Assembly (NCBI GenBank): GCA_002049455.2
Contig: KV918762.1
Coordinates: forward strand, 62,001 to 126,000
Length of the DNA stretch: 64,000 nt
Direction: 5' to 3'
Origin: Porphyra umbilicalis
Taxonomy: Eukaryota > Rhodophyta > Bangiophyceae > Bangiales > Bangiaceae
The notes under the pieces were generated by a model. It made no database searches, had not been told where the DNA came from, and saw only the letters and a program-made list of their open reading frames with translations. Shown piece after piece: positions 18,628 through 30,200 of this stretch; position 1 is the first letter of the stretch, and every line of letters starts with the position of its first letter. The translations under genes and the position numbers were made by a program.

Positions 18628-21460
18628 ATGGATTCGCTGGAGGACTTGGGATCGGTCGGTCACGGCCGCGACACGGCCGCGTGCTGTGCCGCAGAGATGG
18701 CTGTACACGCGTGCGAGCGGGTGTCGCAGTCTACGCGCGGGGATCTGGTCTTGTTCCTGATGGCTGCCTCCGCCAGCGGGCGGAGCGCCGTGGTGCTGTA
18801 CGGGGGGCAGCACGCCCAGCAGTGCACCAGCTCGGAGCAGAATAACATCGCTACCGGAATGCGGCTCATCATGGGCAGCCTCCGCGCCGCGGCACCGCCT
18901 ACGTTTGCCGAGCCGACCCCGGCGCGGACCCCATCGCACCCACCCTCCGCGTCTCCACGCCCTCCCTCTGCTCCTCGCGGTGACTTGTCGGGCACTAGCG
19001 GGCGGTCTTCCCCATCGTCGGATTCAACACCTCCCGACGATTTGAGCCAACTTCAGCGGGCCGGCGGCATGACGCGCTCATCTGTGCCGGTGGCACGTCG
19101 TCCCTCTGCTCGCGCCTCAAAACCTAGGCGGGCACCGCCGTCTACCCTCACCACGAGGCCGATGGCGTCATTCCCCGGCCTCCTGTCGTTTTCGCCCATG
19201 GTGGGTGCCGGCTTTGTCGATGGCCGAAAGGACTTTGTGGTGGCCGACAATAACACCGTCATCGTGCCGCCCCAGTTGAGCATCTCCCTGCTGGGACGGC
19301 TGCGCGAGCGTTTCACGAACGACCGGGCGCTTTGCAAGCACTTCCTGCAGCTCATCCGCGTGGCCGTCAACGACTTTTTGACGCAGCTGCCTTTGCGCAA
19401 CCGCACGTCAACACAGGCGAGCAAGTATTTGTCGATGACGCCCATCGCGGTGACCAAGGTTGCCATCAAGTACACAGACACGGACGAGGTCCGCATGGCC
19501 ATCGCCCCTGTGCTGACAAACACGGGGGACGTCGACCCGATCGCTTTCCTCGGCCTAGTCTGTTACATGGTGCATATCCAGGACCCCGCGTTCATGTGGC
19601 TGGTAGAGGAGATCTGCAGCGGCGCCCAGCCCCCTCCGACTCGCAAGGGAAAGCGGTCCGGCACCTCCGCGGTTCCGGGCAACGACGGGGGCGGCGCCAA
19701 CACGGGGGCGGTCCGTACCTCGGGACGAAACGGCGCAAACACGGGGGCGGCCGGCAACTCGGGAGGCGGCGGCGCAAACGCGGGGGCGGCGGGCAACTCG
19801 GTGGGCGGCGGCGAAGACACGGGGGCGGCGGGTAACTCGGGGCGCGGCGGCGCAAACGCGGGACCAGCCAGCAACTCGGGGGGCGGCGGCGCCCACGCGG
19901 GGGCGGCGGGCAACTCGGTGGGCGGCGGCGAAAACACGGGGGCGGCCGGCAACTCGGTGGGCGGCGGCGCCAACATGGGGGCGGCGGGCAACTCGAGGGG
20001 CGGCGGCGCCAGCATGGGGGCGGCGGGCAGCTCGGGGGACGGCGGCGCCATCATGGGGGCGGCGGGCAACTCGGGGGGCGGCGGCGCCAGCATGGGGGCG
20101 GTGGGCAACTTGGGGGGCGACGGCGCCAACATGGGGGCGGCGGGCAACTCGGGGGGCGGCGGCGCGAACACGGGGGCAGCCGGCAACTCGGGGGGCGGCG
20201 GCGCCAACGTGGTGGCGGCGGGCAACTCGGCGGGCGGCGGCGAAAACACGGGGGCGGCCGGCAACTCGGTGGGCGGCGGCGCCAACATGGGGGCGGCGGG
20301 CAACTCGGTGGGCGGCGGCGCCAACATGGGGGCGGCGGGCAACTCGGGGGACGGCGGCGCCATCATGGGGGCAGCCGGCAACTGGGGGGGCGGCGGCGTC
20401 AGCATGCGGGCTGACGGTAACTCGGGGGGCGGCGGCGCAAACACTGGGGCGGCCGGCAACTCGCGGGGTGCCAGCAGCACGGGGCCGACTGGCGCCGCGG
20501 CGCGGGGTGTCAACGACCCGGCAGCTGACGCCGCGGCGGCGGAGGCGTCGCGACGCTCCGGGGCGACGTGGGCTGGTAGCTCGTCCGTGTCGGCTGCCGT
20601 TGACACAGCGACGGTGCAGCTTGCGCGGCAGGAAATGCAGCGTCGTGGCGGGCCACTGTCGTCCTTGCCTGAGAGCCCGCAGCGGTGGTCCCTTTTTTCC
20701 GATGGTGTTGTGGTGGGCTCTGGCGTGCTGCTGCCTATGCGGTCGCATGGCGGCCGTGACCCGTTGGCCAGCCATCTCATTGTGGCTTGCCAAGTCGCAG
20801 TGGTTGAGGACCACAAGGAGGACGCGGAAGGGTTTGTGATTGTCCCTGGCAGTGGCCCATCGACAGCACCGTTGACGCTCGGTGCTGCTGCGATCAGTGG
20901 CTGTGACTTTCTTTGGAACGCAAGCTGTGTCGGGTATGTGTGAGCGTATCCTCTGGACGGGGTTGGTGGGGTGGGCGACGTGGGCGGGGTGGGTGGTGTC
21001 GCACTCGTGTGCGGGATTGGCCAGATCTCTCATACTAACCATGCCGCTCTGTCCACGTTTGTCTCGCTTTCCTCTGCCTCATATTCTCTTCAGACCGCGT
21101 TGGAAAATGTGGGACAGGCCATCCAACAGTTCCCAGAAAGGTCGGCTGCTGGGGACTGCGGTCATCTGGCGATGGGCGATTCCCGCTGTGCTTATGGAGC
21201 ACGCTGCGCGCTCGCAACAAGAGGTACCTGTGGTGGAGGTCGTCGCAGTGTGTGTTGAAGAGGGGTGCAGCAGGGAGAGGTACCCTTTTTGTGCGTTGCT
21301 CTACCAGTCGACGATGTATGAGCGGTACAACGCCATGCATTTTGATGGTCGGCCAGCCCCAACACACATGGCTGGGCTCGGAGGTGAGAAGGGCAATGGG
21401 GGCGATGAGGCCGTCACGCGTCGTGCCGTCCTGTGGGATTATCGCTATCTCTCCGAGTAG
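18628..21460 (+). CDS. Gene A: unrecognised Gly-rich two-exon protein paired with a Pif1-like helicase
   Basis: I do not recognise this family. Exon 1 is 18628-20933, the intron 20934-21093 (160 bp, GTATGT...TTCAG) and exon 2 21094-21460, giving about 890 residues. The frame is open from 18547, but the ATG at 18628 gives a better start. Layout: an N-terminal domain (GDLVLFLMAAS, VVLYGGQ, MRLIMGSL), a Pro/Ser linker, a helical central domain (PPQLSISLLGRLRERF to FLGLVCYMVHIQ), about 20 Gly-rich 13-residue repeats, a C-terminal domain and exon 2. It has a paralog at 45594-47762 with the same order of domains and an intron at the same place: both exons 1 end with two bases of a Gly codon, and exon 2 of each begins near K/R-x-LG-[ST]-A-x-x-WR. 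Its stop lies 57 bp from the convergent helicase stop. A role in the mobility or replication of an element is inferred from context only. Confidence 0.6.
19690..20465 (+). repeat. 39-bp tandem repeat in gene A, about 20 copies
   Basis: In-frame units encoding 13 residues of the type GAAGNSGGGGANT. The units vary at a few positions (NS/GG, ANT/ANM/END). The paralog at 45.6 kb has Gly-rich sequence at the same place but no such regular array. Confidence 0.85.
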
Positions 21461-21517
21461 GTTCGGTGAACGTGTGCGTTTTTTCTGCATGATCATCAAC
21501 TTGTACATGAAAACCTA

Positions 21518-23036
21518 TCACCCGCGGAAGAGGCGCTCCGCGCGGACTCGCTCATACCAAGCCAGTGCATTGGCACTCGTCTTGACGTGCTCACGATTCA
21601 GCCCACGCACGCGCAAAGAGAAAAGAGAAACGGCCCTCGACAAAGCGGCGTATACCAGCCCGTCCAAAGTCCATTGCGTGCACGAAAAATCAACAGCCAC
21701 CTTGCTAATGGTCATACCCTGCGAGCGAGACACCGTCACCGCCCACGAGAGCAGTATGGGTACCTGCCATCGGCATGCGAGCTCCCGCTCCTCCGCGTCC
21801 ATCACAGAAAATTTGACAAAGGGCATGTCAATCGGCTCCTCCACGCCCTCAAACTTGCAGCAAACGGACACCTCGGACACAAACGAGACGACGACCCCGT
21901 GCGCCCCGGTCTTGACCGCGCCGAACGACATGGTGCATACCACCCGTGCACCGACCTTTACGGTCACCAAGTCCGCCGCCACCTGGCTCAGATCCGGCGG
22001 GTGTGGCGCTCCCCCAAAACACGCAGGCGCTCCCGCTCGCGACGGCTCCCCCGTTTGAGGCCGCTCCCCGTCTGGTCGCCGCTCCTCGTCCCGGCAGTAG
22101 AACGAGCCGAGAGGCCCGCCCAGCTCGGCGAGACGCTTCTTGTTGAACGACAGAGCGTCGCAGCTCTTAGCACGGAGGCGTTGGAAATCCGGCGACTGCT
22201 CGGCCGCGTCCTCCCACGTGGAGTTTAGCAGGGCGAGGTCCTCGTCCCGACAGTCGCCTACCCGCAGACGCGAGAGAATGGCGAGCAGGGGGTCATCACC
22301 GGCTTGGCGGTGCTGACCGACGAGCTCCACCGCGTTCCCATACGTCGAGAAGAACGTGTCGTCCCAGGCACGCTCCATATACGCCCCCTTCTGCGTCGAC
22401 GTGTCTGTCACCTTGAAGGCAGGGAGCTGCAAAGGATCACCAGCCGCTGTACACAGAACACAAGCAAAAAAAAGGAGCTATTAATCGTTAGGCCTCCGGT
22501 CCATCTCGAGCGTCAAGAAAACACAGATCCCCATTGCCCCCACACACAAAAATGCCGGCTGCTGGGAACGAGAAAAGGTGTGGGCACTTACCAAAGACGG
22601 TGCGTCCACCAAAAGGCCGGCATTGCATCGTTGGGAGAGCCATGCGGCGGAAGACATACTCGAGTCGGTCAAACCACCGGCCCGGAATAGTAGGGGCCTC
22701 GTCGATGACGACGAGACGAGCGGCGGTGATTGCCCGCTTTGCCTCTGGATTGGAAAGGATGCGCGACAGGATGCGCTCCTTGCTCACGTCGCCCACGGAA
22801 ACGCGCAGAAGTGAAGACACAGTTTGGCCCCCGACCAGCTGTGCGGCTGAGCCCGCCCACGCAAGGACCACGACAGCATCATCCCCCAACTTCTGCCGCG
22901 CCACGCTCACAATGAGAGACAGCAGAGTACTCTTCCCGCACCCGGCGGCCCCAACCGCGGCCACATTGCGCCCTCCGAGCACGTACCGAGCAACTTGCAT
23001 CTGTGACGCGTCCAGGCGGGGGGAAGCGCCCACCAT
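21518..23036 (-). CDS. Pif1-like SF1B DNA helicase A, two exons
   Basis: A 5'-to-3' DNA helicase of the Pif1/RecD-like group, by its motifs. Exons on the minus strand are 23036-22592 and 22446-21518; the intron between them (145 bp) starts GTAAGT and ends ACAG. The joined product is about 457 residues, with Walker A GAAGCGKST (29-37), Walker B VVIDEAP (109-115), motif III AAGDPLQLP formed across the splice, a middle domain, then SWAVTVSRSQGM (motif V region) and GLVYAALSRA (motif VI). Without splicing, both halves end in stops, which supports the intron. It is compact compared with cellular Pif1. It converges on gene A and has a paralog at 47804-49271 with the intron at the same residue and phase. 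I see no HUH Rep domain, so it is not a typical Helitron protein. Confidence 0.85.
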
Positions 23037-24820
23037 TGCGTGCCGAGGAGGTCAAGATGAGAGCGGTAAGCTCTCGGACAGAGAGACACAGCCAAATCGG
23101 TCGTGGCGCGCATGCAAAAGCGGCAAAACGGCGTCGTGGGGACGGTACAAGGTAGGTGTGACAGACCCTCGAACAGTCGCAAGAGTGGTCGCAACGTCGT
23201 TTGTCCAATGAGCAAATGCAGCTCTCTCGTCGCCAATATCGTTGTATTTGATGGTGATGACAATTACAGCCGTTTTTGGACACTCTGGAAGGGGTTGATC
23301 GCCCACCCCCCCCCAGGGAGCTGGATCAGTTGGTCACCGCAATCGATGTCTGGGGGGTCCCCAGGGCACCCCCCGAGAGGTATCATCAAGGACAGTGTTC
23401 ATACTCTGCGCTTCTGTCTTTGCTCCGTGCGTCCTCCCTGTCCCCCGGCGCCCGACCTTCTCTCTACAGGCCAGCACTTGCCGCCGGGTTCTTTGGCTTG
23501 GTTAACATCCCCGATAGAGGTCGTTGTGATACTTTCTAGTCGTTTGCAGCCGACGTGGACTGCCTTTCTGCATCGACGCCATCTCCACCTGCAGCGGCTC
23601 CCGGCACCGCTGCAGCCACCACCCTCCCCTCGCCCCGCTGCCGCTGGTCGCAGACACTACACCCAGTGGCCATGGCCCGCCCCCCCACGCTGCCGCCACC
23701 CCCCCTCGCTGCCGCCCCCCGCTTTCGGAGCCGGCATCGCCCAGTTCGTTCCCCGCCGTCAGCCCTCCCTGCCACAAGGGGTGCCCGCAGACATGCCCTC
23801 CCCCCCCCCGCCAACCCGCCCCCATACTCCGTTTCGTACCGCTTTTGTGGACACTCCCGTGATGCTGGCCATTCTTGTTTGCCGCTCTGTTCTTCTTTTA
23901 CGTGCATTCATGGCAGGCGCGCACGTGGATATCGGGTGCGGGAGCTGTGTTGCGTCGGGCGCTCATAAATTAGCGTATGAGGGGTGTGCAGGTGCTACTG
24001 CGGTACGCACATTCTGTTTGTGGACAGCGCCTTAGGAATATCACCAACTCCGGGTGAGGGCAAGATGCACGGGCTGAATGTGGCAATCTGATGCACGTGG
24101 GACCATCGGTTAGGTTGTTGACGCTCTCTCCTTTGTCGCAGTGACCGTTGTCGACGGGCGTCCAAACTTTCTGTTGGGTGTGTCGTATAAAAGTGGCTCT
24201 GGCGAACGGCTATGTAGCGTTCAAAGTGGCGACAGCGAGCAGGGGAAGCACATCTGCTTGGGGTTGTGGTTCTGGTCACTGCGGCTGTTTCTGGGACCGG
24301 CGCTGGTGCCGTCAGCGGGTACCGCTGAGACGGGGGTGGCCCGACCGCAGAGGGTTTGGGGGAAGACCAGTGAAAGAGGAGAGAGCCTGGGCGGCCACAT
24401 AATGGAATCGCAATGGCTGGGGGTCACGTCAGCGTGGGGGTTGGACGGAGACGGGAGCGGTCGGCTGGTGGAACGCAGACGGCCTTGAAGTCCAATCCCG
24501 AGGATCATCACGGGCGTGCCGTGCGCGATCCCTCCCTACCGCCGGCGATACTGATGTGAGGACCGGCGTGACGGTCACGCGCTCCCACTCGAGCGCCGCC
24601 ATTGGGACGACACCCCGCTTCGACGTTTCCATCATGGCCGCCGCTTCTGAGCCACCCGCGTGCGTGTATACTGTCACTGCCGCGTGCACGTCCGTCGCCA
24701 ACCACACAGCGCCAGCGGCGGTCGCAACCCATCCACCCCGGCGACACCGTCTCGCCACTCACCGGACGCTGATCTCATGATAAGAGTGCAAGGTGAGAAA
24801 AGACAGGGACAACGTTTGCT
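23037..24820. other. Spacer between helicase A and the KDZ-like gene
   Basis: About 1.8 kb. It contains the helicase upstream region and C/G runs near 23308-23350 and 23690-23820. Frames here are Pro/Arg-rich or short and I support none as a gene. No terminal repeat could be fixed by eye. Confidence 0.5.
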
Positions 24821-27800
24821 TTATTCTTCAGCGACCTCCCCTTGGCCACATCCGCATGCACATGGCACCCGAGAAAAGTAGAAAGTGGAAAAGTCAAACG
24901 CCTCAGGGAGAGGCGTGGTGCTTTCGTCCCGTGCGGCGGCGCGGATGTTGTGCACCAACATGTGGTACGAGAGGATGCTCGTGTACTCCACCTGGCCGCT
25001 CGCCGCCAGCACGCGCTTCAGCGCCTTAATAGCCCTGTTGCGCTGCTCGTGTGCGACGGTGTTGACGTGCTTAAGCTTGGTGAAGGACGCGGGTGCAAAA
25101 AACTTGCTGCAAACGTGGTTGATAATGTGGAAGGCGTCGCTCACCACCGTCGACACCGCCAGCAGCCACGGCAGCTTCCCTAGGGCCGACCGCACCGCCC
25201 CACACCCGAAGTCGTACACGATGAACCGCGGCAAGCTGGAAAAGCGCGTGATGATCGCATCGAGCAATGCCGGGGGCCCCTCCCGCTTGTCCAGCACGAC
25301 AAACCCGAGGACCTTGGGGTGGCGGCAAGCACAACAGATTGTGAACGCCCCCGGAGAGAAGGACTTGCGGGCATCTTGGTAGTTTTTGGAGCACACGCCC
25401 AGGTCGGCCTTCTCAGTTCGCCCAAAGGCCGAAGCGCGGCACTGCGGCCGCCCAGGAAACCACATACCTGTCAAAAGGGGGTCTTCGCTTGCATCAGGGA
25501 AGACAGGCAGAAAGAATTCCCGCAGCTCCGCCCTCGTCGCGCCTGGCGGACACCATCTCGATCCAAAAGCCGCCGCCGAGTCCGTCGCGAGCGGGCGCTC
25601 CGCGTGGTAGGCAGACAAGCAGTCGGCCATCCTGTCGACGCAAGCGGCGGCGGCGATCGCAATGCCGTCACGTGCGGCCCCAGTCCTCGGCAGCGCGACG
25701 AGGAAGGCGACGCCCATACGCAGCGTCTTCAGCAGCTCGACCATGTCAGTCGACAAGTGCGCCGGGAAAGAGTCGCTGACCGGCCCTTCCGTGACTGCCT
25801 CGACCATCACGGCGGACAAATCCGCCGTCAGGTTCTCAGAGCGGAGTAGGTCCGCCAGCCCGCGGAGCCCTGCCACGTCTTTGAGGTTGAACGCCGACAC
25901 CACGGGGTCCGACGCCACCGCGACGCAAAAGGAGACGACGTCGTGCGCGGCCGTCCGCCCCAGAGCCCGGACACCCGGGACGAGCACGTCGAAGGCAGAC
26001 GTCGGTGGTGGTCGCCGCCCACCGGCTGCAGCTGCTGCTGCCGCCGCGGCTGCCGCCGGATTTTGCGCAGGCGCCCCGCCGACGCCTGCGGCGTGGCCAT
26101 TCCCAGCCGCTGCTTCACCAGCTGCCCCCACCACACCAGCCGCCACAGCCGCAGGCGCGACCGCAGCGGCTGCAGCGGCCGCTGCCGCAGCAGCGGGAGC
26201 CGCGGCCACCGGCGGGCCCGCCGCCGCCGCAGGACCCGCACCGACCGGTCGCGCCGCCAACCATGCGGTGAGGTACGCGGAGACGTCCCGCTCCACCGCA
26301 TCGGTGGGCAGTGGCCGGGTGCTGGTCCGTGCAGCGGCAATGAACTTGTTCATGGCGCACAGTACCCCCTTCACGAGCTGCGTGCACGCCCGCTCCAAGT
26401 CCCACACGCTCGAAAGAAGCGCGTGGAGGGCGTCGGCGCCGGGTTGTTGGTCGGATGGGAAGGTGTCCTTGAAGGACTGCGGCAGGGCGGCAGGGAGGAG
26501 CACCGTAAGCGCCAGCGTGGCCGCCCTCCGATACTCCACAGGCACCGTGATGGTGGCGGCCGGCTCGGTGAGGGCGAGCCGCAAGTAGCGTCGCACCCAC
26601 TCGCTGCCCAACAGGCTGGCGCAGGAGAGCAAGCTGGCGTCCGCGTTGCACGTCTCGGAGTAGGTGGTGTAGTGGGCGGCGAGGAGCCGCCTGAGGTAGC
26701 CCAACCAGATGCCATCAGCCGTGACCACGTCGATGGCGTCGCCGTCGCAGCACGTGACGCAGAAAAAGGGCCAGTCGGGCACGTCAATGCCCATCAAGCG
26801 GAGCCCCACCGACATGAGGCGGGCCACTGTGCGACGGCCACGACCGGCGGTTGTGGTCGACCACACCCCCGCCCGCCGCCGCTGCTGCGTTGCGACCCAC
26901 CATGTGCGAAACGTCTGGAAGAAAGGGTTGCCCTCTACAGCGACCTGAGACGCAAAGTGCCGCACCAGCATCACCGACGCCGCCGTCCCGGGGGACAGGA
27001 TCACGAGGCCCTCCTTACGCCCCTCCGCACAAACCCACATGCCGCAGTCGTCGTTGCTGCAGTTGTACGCGTCCATATGCATGTCCGCAATGCACATCTC
27101 CGACAGTACGGTGCCCTCCGACACGTCGGCTGCTGCCTCCCCGCGGGGCGTGCCGCACTTTGGACACTCGGCCGGAGCGGGTACCACGTACACCTTGCCG
27201 TCGCGCGCGGCGTCCATGATCGCCGTGTCCACTTGCACACTCTTGTTGCAGTTGAACGCCGATAACTTCTTGTGGAAGATCGCCTTGGTGATCCTCGGCG
27301 CGCCGACGCCGCCCCCCGTAGGGGTAGCCGCCGCGTCGCTCTGGCGGAGGTGGCGGGTGTGAAGAACGTGCACACAGCCCTTCTTGCGGCTGGTGTCGCA
27401 GTAGCAGCACGAGGTCGTCTTCCGCGCGCACTTGACCGGCGCGGGGACCCGCCAGCGACCCTCACCCGCCACGACCACCGCGATGGGGAGGCCGCCGGTG
27501 GCAAACACCTCGACCTCCGCGTCCTCGACTTCTTCAGCGGTCTTCGCGCCCGCCCTGCTGCTCCTTGGTCCGGTCAACGCCCCTCGACCGCGACCACGGC
27601 GCGGTTGCGACCTCTTGGCGGCAGAGCCCGCACTGGCTGCGGCAGAACCGGTCCCGCTCGGCGGTAAAAGGGCCGCGTCGGATCCTCCCATCCGCGCCGC
27701 AAAGCTCCTCGTCTTCTTGCCGTCGCCGTCGCCGACGAGGGCACCGACACTGGCGAGGGCGTCCGAAAAGAGGCTGGCGTGGTAGCAGTCGTCATCATCG

Positions 27801-28753
27801 GCCGTTGGAGAGGACGCGTCCAGGATGGCCTCCTTGTTCGTGCTGCCTCTGCACGTGCACTGCATGTCCCCCCGCGGCGCGACCCAGCAGGAAATCAGCT
27901 CCGCCTCCTTGTACGTGTGTTGGTCCGCAGGGCAGATCCGCGCAACCGCACCAAACAGCGTCTCCAGTGGCCATACCTGGCCGCGGTAGGGCGCCGAGAT
28001 GGTCGTCTCAACGAAGGATCGCACCGCCGCCCCGCCGACGCCGTCCTGGTCCTCGACGCCAAACTGTTGGAGCCACTCCTTGACACCAAGCTTGGTAATG
28101 GTGACAGCAATGGCCATAAGGTACCCCTGCAGCAGGTTTGCACGCATGTTGCGGCCGGTGCCCGACGTCCTGCCGCCGAATGCGTGGCGGGGCCCCGGGC
28201 GTGGCTGTGCCAGGTCCGGGAAGCGATACTCGCTCACACCAGCGTCGCCGTCCGTCGCCGCCTCGTCGTCGTTGTTGCCCTCCCCCATCTCCATCACCTC
28301 CCGGGTGTTTACTGCGCGGACCTCATGCCCCGCCAGGCTGGTAAGGGAGAGAACCGCGTGATGCTCGACGCGCTCACTTGATGTTGCCACGAAGCAGCGC
28401 ACATCCTCCCCCGTCGGATGGGCAGGGTGGGCGCCACGCAGAGCCGCGCGAGCAGAGAGGGTCATGGGTGCCCGCAGAACCGGGGTGGTTTGCGGGGCGC
28501 GCGGCTGAGAGGAGCACACGTACATCTGGTGCCGGTCTCGGATCGGTGGCAGTAGCCCGCTGTCGCCGCGTTGAGTACTTGACGCCACAAGCCGAGGGAA
28601 ACGACGGTGACAAACACGTACGGGGGGTGGGGGCGTGTTGAAGAGCTTGGTTTCTTGGCGAAGAGCCGGCAAGGCGGGAGGTGGCGGCTCGTACATGACG
28701 GGGGCACTGCGCTTGCGCATGGTGCCGCGCAGCATTTGAAGCATCAGTACCAT
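24821..28753 (-). CDS. SWIM-finger KDZ/HMGXB3-like transposase
   Basis: Probably a cut-and-paste transposase of the Kyakuja-Dileera-Zisupton (KDZ) type, related to the transposase region of animal HMGXB3. I start it at the ATG at 28753 (about 1310 residues); the frame is open to 29506 but the extra sequence is Pro-rich and repetitive. Visible parts: a CTCRGS element near residue 300; a SWIM-like CYC...CVH zinc motif at about 450-462; further CPKCG and YNCSNDDCGMWVC metal-binding motifs near 530-580; an Ala-rich insert near 860-960; and a C-terminal catalytic-like region with CCACRHPKVLGFVVLD, FIVYDFGCG (about 1180), VVSDAFHIINHVC and NTVAHEQRNRAIK (about 1230). Acidic residues in the last three are candidates for the DDE site, but I cannot assign the triad with certainty. 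No intron is needed. It ends in a Cys-rich CACGCGQ tail. Confidence 0.65.
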   Translation of the reverse strand: MVLMLQMLRGTMRKRSAPVMYEPPPPALPALRQETKLFNTPPPPVRVCHRRFPRLVASSTQRGDSGLLPPIRDRHQMYVCSSQPRAPQTTPVLRAPMTLSARAALRGAHPAHPTGEDVRCFVATSSERVEHHAVLSLTSLAGHEVRAVNTREVMEMGEGNNDDEAATDGDAGVSEYRFPDLAQPRPGPRHAFGGRTSGTGRNMRANLLQGYLMAIAVTITKLGVKEWLQQFGVEDQDGVGGAAVRSFVETTISAPYRGQVWPLETLFGAVARICPADQHTYKEAELISCWVAPRGDMQCTCRGSTNKEAILDASSPTADDDDCYHASLFSDALASVGALVGDGDGKKTRSFAARMGGSDAALLPPSGTGSAAASAGSAAKRSQPRRGRGRGALTGPRSSRAGAKTAEEVEDAEVEVFATGGLPIAVVVAGEGRWRVPAPVKCARKTTSCCYCDTSRKKGCVHVLHTRHLRQSDAAATPTGGGVGAPRITKAIFHKKLSAFNCNKSVQVDTAIMDAARDGKVYVVPAPAECPKCGTPRGEAAADVSEGTVLSEMCIADMHMDAYNCSNDDCGMWVCAEGRKEGLVILSPGTAASVMLVRHFASQVAVEGNPFFQTFRTWWVATQQRRRAGVWSTTTAGRGRRTVARLMSVGLRLMGIDVPDWPFFCVTCCDGDAIDVVTADGIWLGYLRRLLAAHYTTYSETCNADASLLSCASLLGSEWVRRYLRLALTEPAATITVPVEYRRAATLALTVLLPAALPQSFKDTFPSDQQPGADALHALLSSVWDLERACTQLVKGVLCAMNKFIAAARTSTRPLPTDAVERDVSAYLTAWLAARPVGAGPAAAAGPPVAAAPAAAAAAAAAAAVAPAAVAAGVVGAAGEAAAGNGHAAGVGGAPAQNPAAAAAAAAAAAGGRRPPPTSAFDVLVPGVRALGRTAAHDVVSFCVAVASDPVVSAFNLKDVAGLRGLADLLRSENLTADLSAVMVEAVTEGPVSDSFPAHLSTDMVELLKTLRMGVAFLVALPRTGAARDGIAIAAAACVDRMADCLSAYHAERPLATDSAAAFGSRWCPPGATRAELREFFLPVFPDASEDPLLTGMWFPGRPQCRASAFGRTEKADLGVCSKNYQDARKSFSPGAFTICCACRHPKVLGFVVLDKREGPPALLDAIITRFSSLPRFIVYDFGCGAVRSALGKLPWLLAVSTVVSDAFHIINHVCSKFFAPASFTKLKHVNTVAHEQRNRAIKALKRVLAASGQVEYTSILSYHMLVHNIRAAARDESTTPLPEAFDFSTFYFSRVPCACGCGQGEVAEE

Positions 28754-29280
28754 GGTGCCAGCATGGCTCTGTACAAACGAAAAAAAATGACAGGCAAAAG
28801 GAGTAATGCGCATGCGCCGGGACGAGGGGTAGGCCGGGGGGGCGGGGGGTGGCGAGCAGTGGATGCAATGCACATAACGGAGAGCAAGTTCGAGAGGTGT
28901 ACAACAGCGGAGCATGGAGGGCGGCGCAGCGTGCGGCGGAGGGGGTGGCGGGAAGGGTGGCGAGGGAGGTATGGCGGGGGGGGGCAGGTTAGCAGACGCA
29001 AGCGGCAGCCATCGCCGCGCAACGGTGGATATGAAAAAGGAGCAGCAAATGTCAGACGTGAACGAGTGACGCACCAGGCAGTGGCACCAGGTCATAGTGA
29101 CCGCACCGACCCAAGGGTCGAGAGGCGGCACACCGTCGGCACCCCACACGATGCTATCGGAAAAAACACTGCACGCGGTCGGAACCCCGCACGATGCGTC
29201 GCAATGGACAAGCCAATAAGGACATACAGGTACGTCAGTGGCGATGACGGCCACGGCGGCAGGGAGCCGCGGCACAGTGA

Positions 29281-29715
29281 GGGCGGTCGGGCAGCGACGG
29301 GGCGGCGGGGTGGGCGGGCAGCGGCGATCCGTGGCGCACCGACAACAGCGGCCAGTGGGGGGGGGGCGACGGCAAACGGACGACGGGGCCGGTAGTATCA
29401 GGCTCGTACACGGGAGGGGGGGGGGGGGGGGCACGGCGGCGGGACCGGCGGGCGGCGACGGAGCGGCGTGGTGGTTGGGTAGCGGCGATCCGCGGCGCGC
29501 CCACAACAGCGGTGGGGCGACGGCAAAAGGACGACGGGGCCGGTAGTATCAGGCTCGTACACGGGAGGGGGGCAGGGGGCACCGCGGCGGGACCGGCGGG
29601 CGGCGACGGAGCGGCGTGGTGGTCGGGCAGCGGCGATCCGCGGCGCGCCCACAACAGCGGCCAGCAGGGGTGGGGCGACGGCAAAAGGACGACGGGCCCG
29701 GTGGTGTCAGGCTCA
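29281..29715. repeat. Tandem repeat upstream of the KDZ-like gene, unit about 135 bp
   Basis: Three to four imperfect copies of a unit containing GGCAAAAGGACGACGGGGCC, a GTATCAGGCTCGTACACGGG segment, a G-run, and CGGCGATCCGCGGCGCGCCC. Copies start at about 29281, 29419 and 29558. G-run lengths account for most differences. Confidence 0.8.
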
Positions 29716-29896
29716 TCGACGAGAGGGGGGGAGGGGCACCGAGCGGCAGCCGCACGATCGGGGCCGCGGTGACCGCGGGCAGCGCCGGAAGTGACCGGCG
29801 CCAGGGACGGCGGCCGGCACGCGGGCAGCACCGATGCCCTGGTCGGCGACGCCGCCGTGCAGCGACCGTCTGGCGTAGCTAGATAGGTTAGGACGA

Positions 29897-30200
29897 AGCA
29901 GACCTGTTGGCATCTCAACCAGGTCAAGGGGCGCTGAGAAAGAGGTCCCCTCAAGTGGGGGGGCATCTGCAAGATCGATGATGCGTGGACCAATCATATC
30001 AACCCGTCAAGGCAGCCTTGACGGCGTCAAACCTGAGATTACCTGTCTTGTTGGTTTGGGGGGGGGGAGATTCGGAATCTGAAGTGCGGTGGGAGGGCGG
30101 GCTGGCGCGGTCGGGGGGGGCACGGGGAATGTGCTCCCCCTGAACCAGCGATTCCTATATGTTAGGACATCCATATCGGCAGCAGGTGTGAGCTCAGCAC
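29897..30200. repeat. GTCAAGG-family repeat, copy 2
   Basis: The left part (29897-30050) is a direct repeat of 33376-33530, sharing GATCGATGATGCG, ACCAATCA and CCGTCAAGG...CCTTGACG. It includes the palindrome CGTCAAGGCAGCCTTGACG at 30005-30023. The right part (30060-30200) matches the leader at 18195-18320 (AGATTCGGAATCT, GCTCCCCC, GTTAGGA). So an apparent right end and an apparent left end of the same family abut here. Confidence 0.65.

Noticed and set aside
21518..23036. Helitron call for the Pif1-like helicases
   Set aside because: No HUH Rep domain, no CTRR-type 3' hairpin end found, and the protein is only about 450 residues.
23103..24035. 310-residue plus-strand frame between helicase A and the KDZ-like gene
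   Set aside because: Pro/Arg/His-rich, no domain, and it overlaps C-runs; looks like composition-driven openness.
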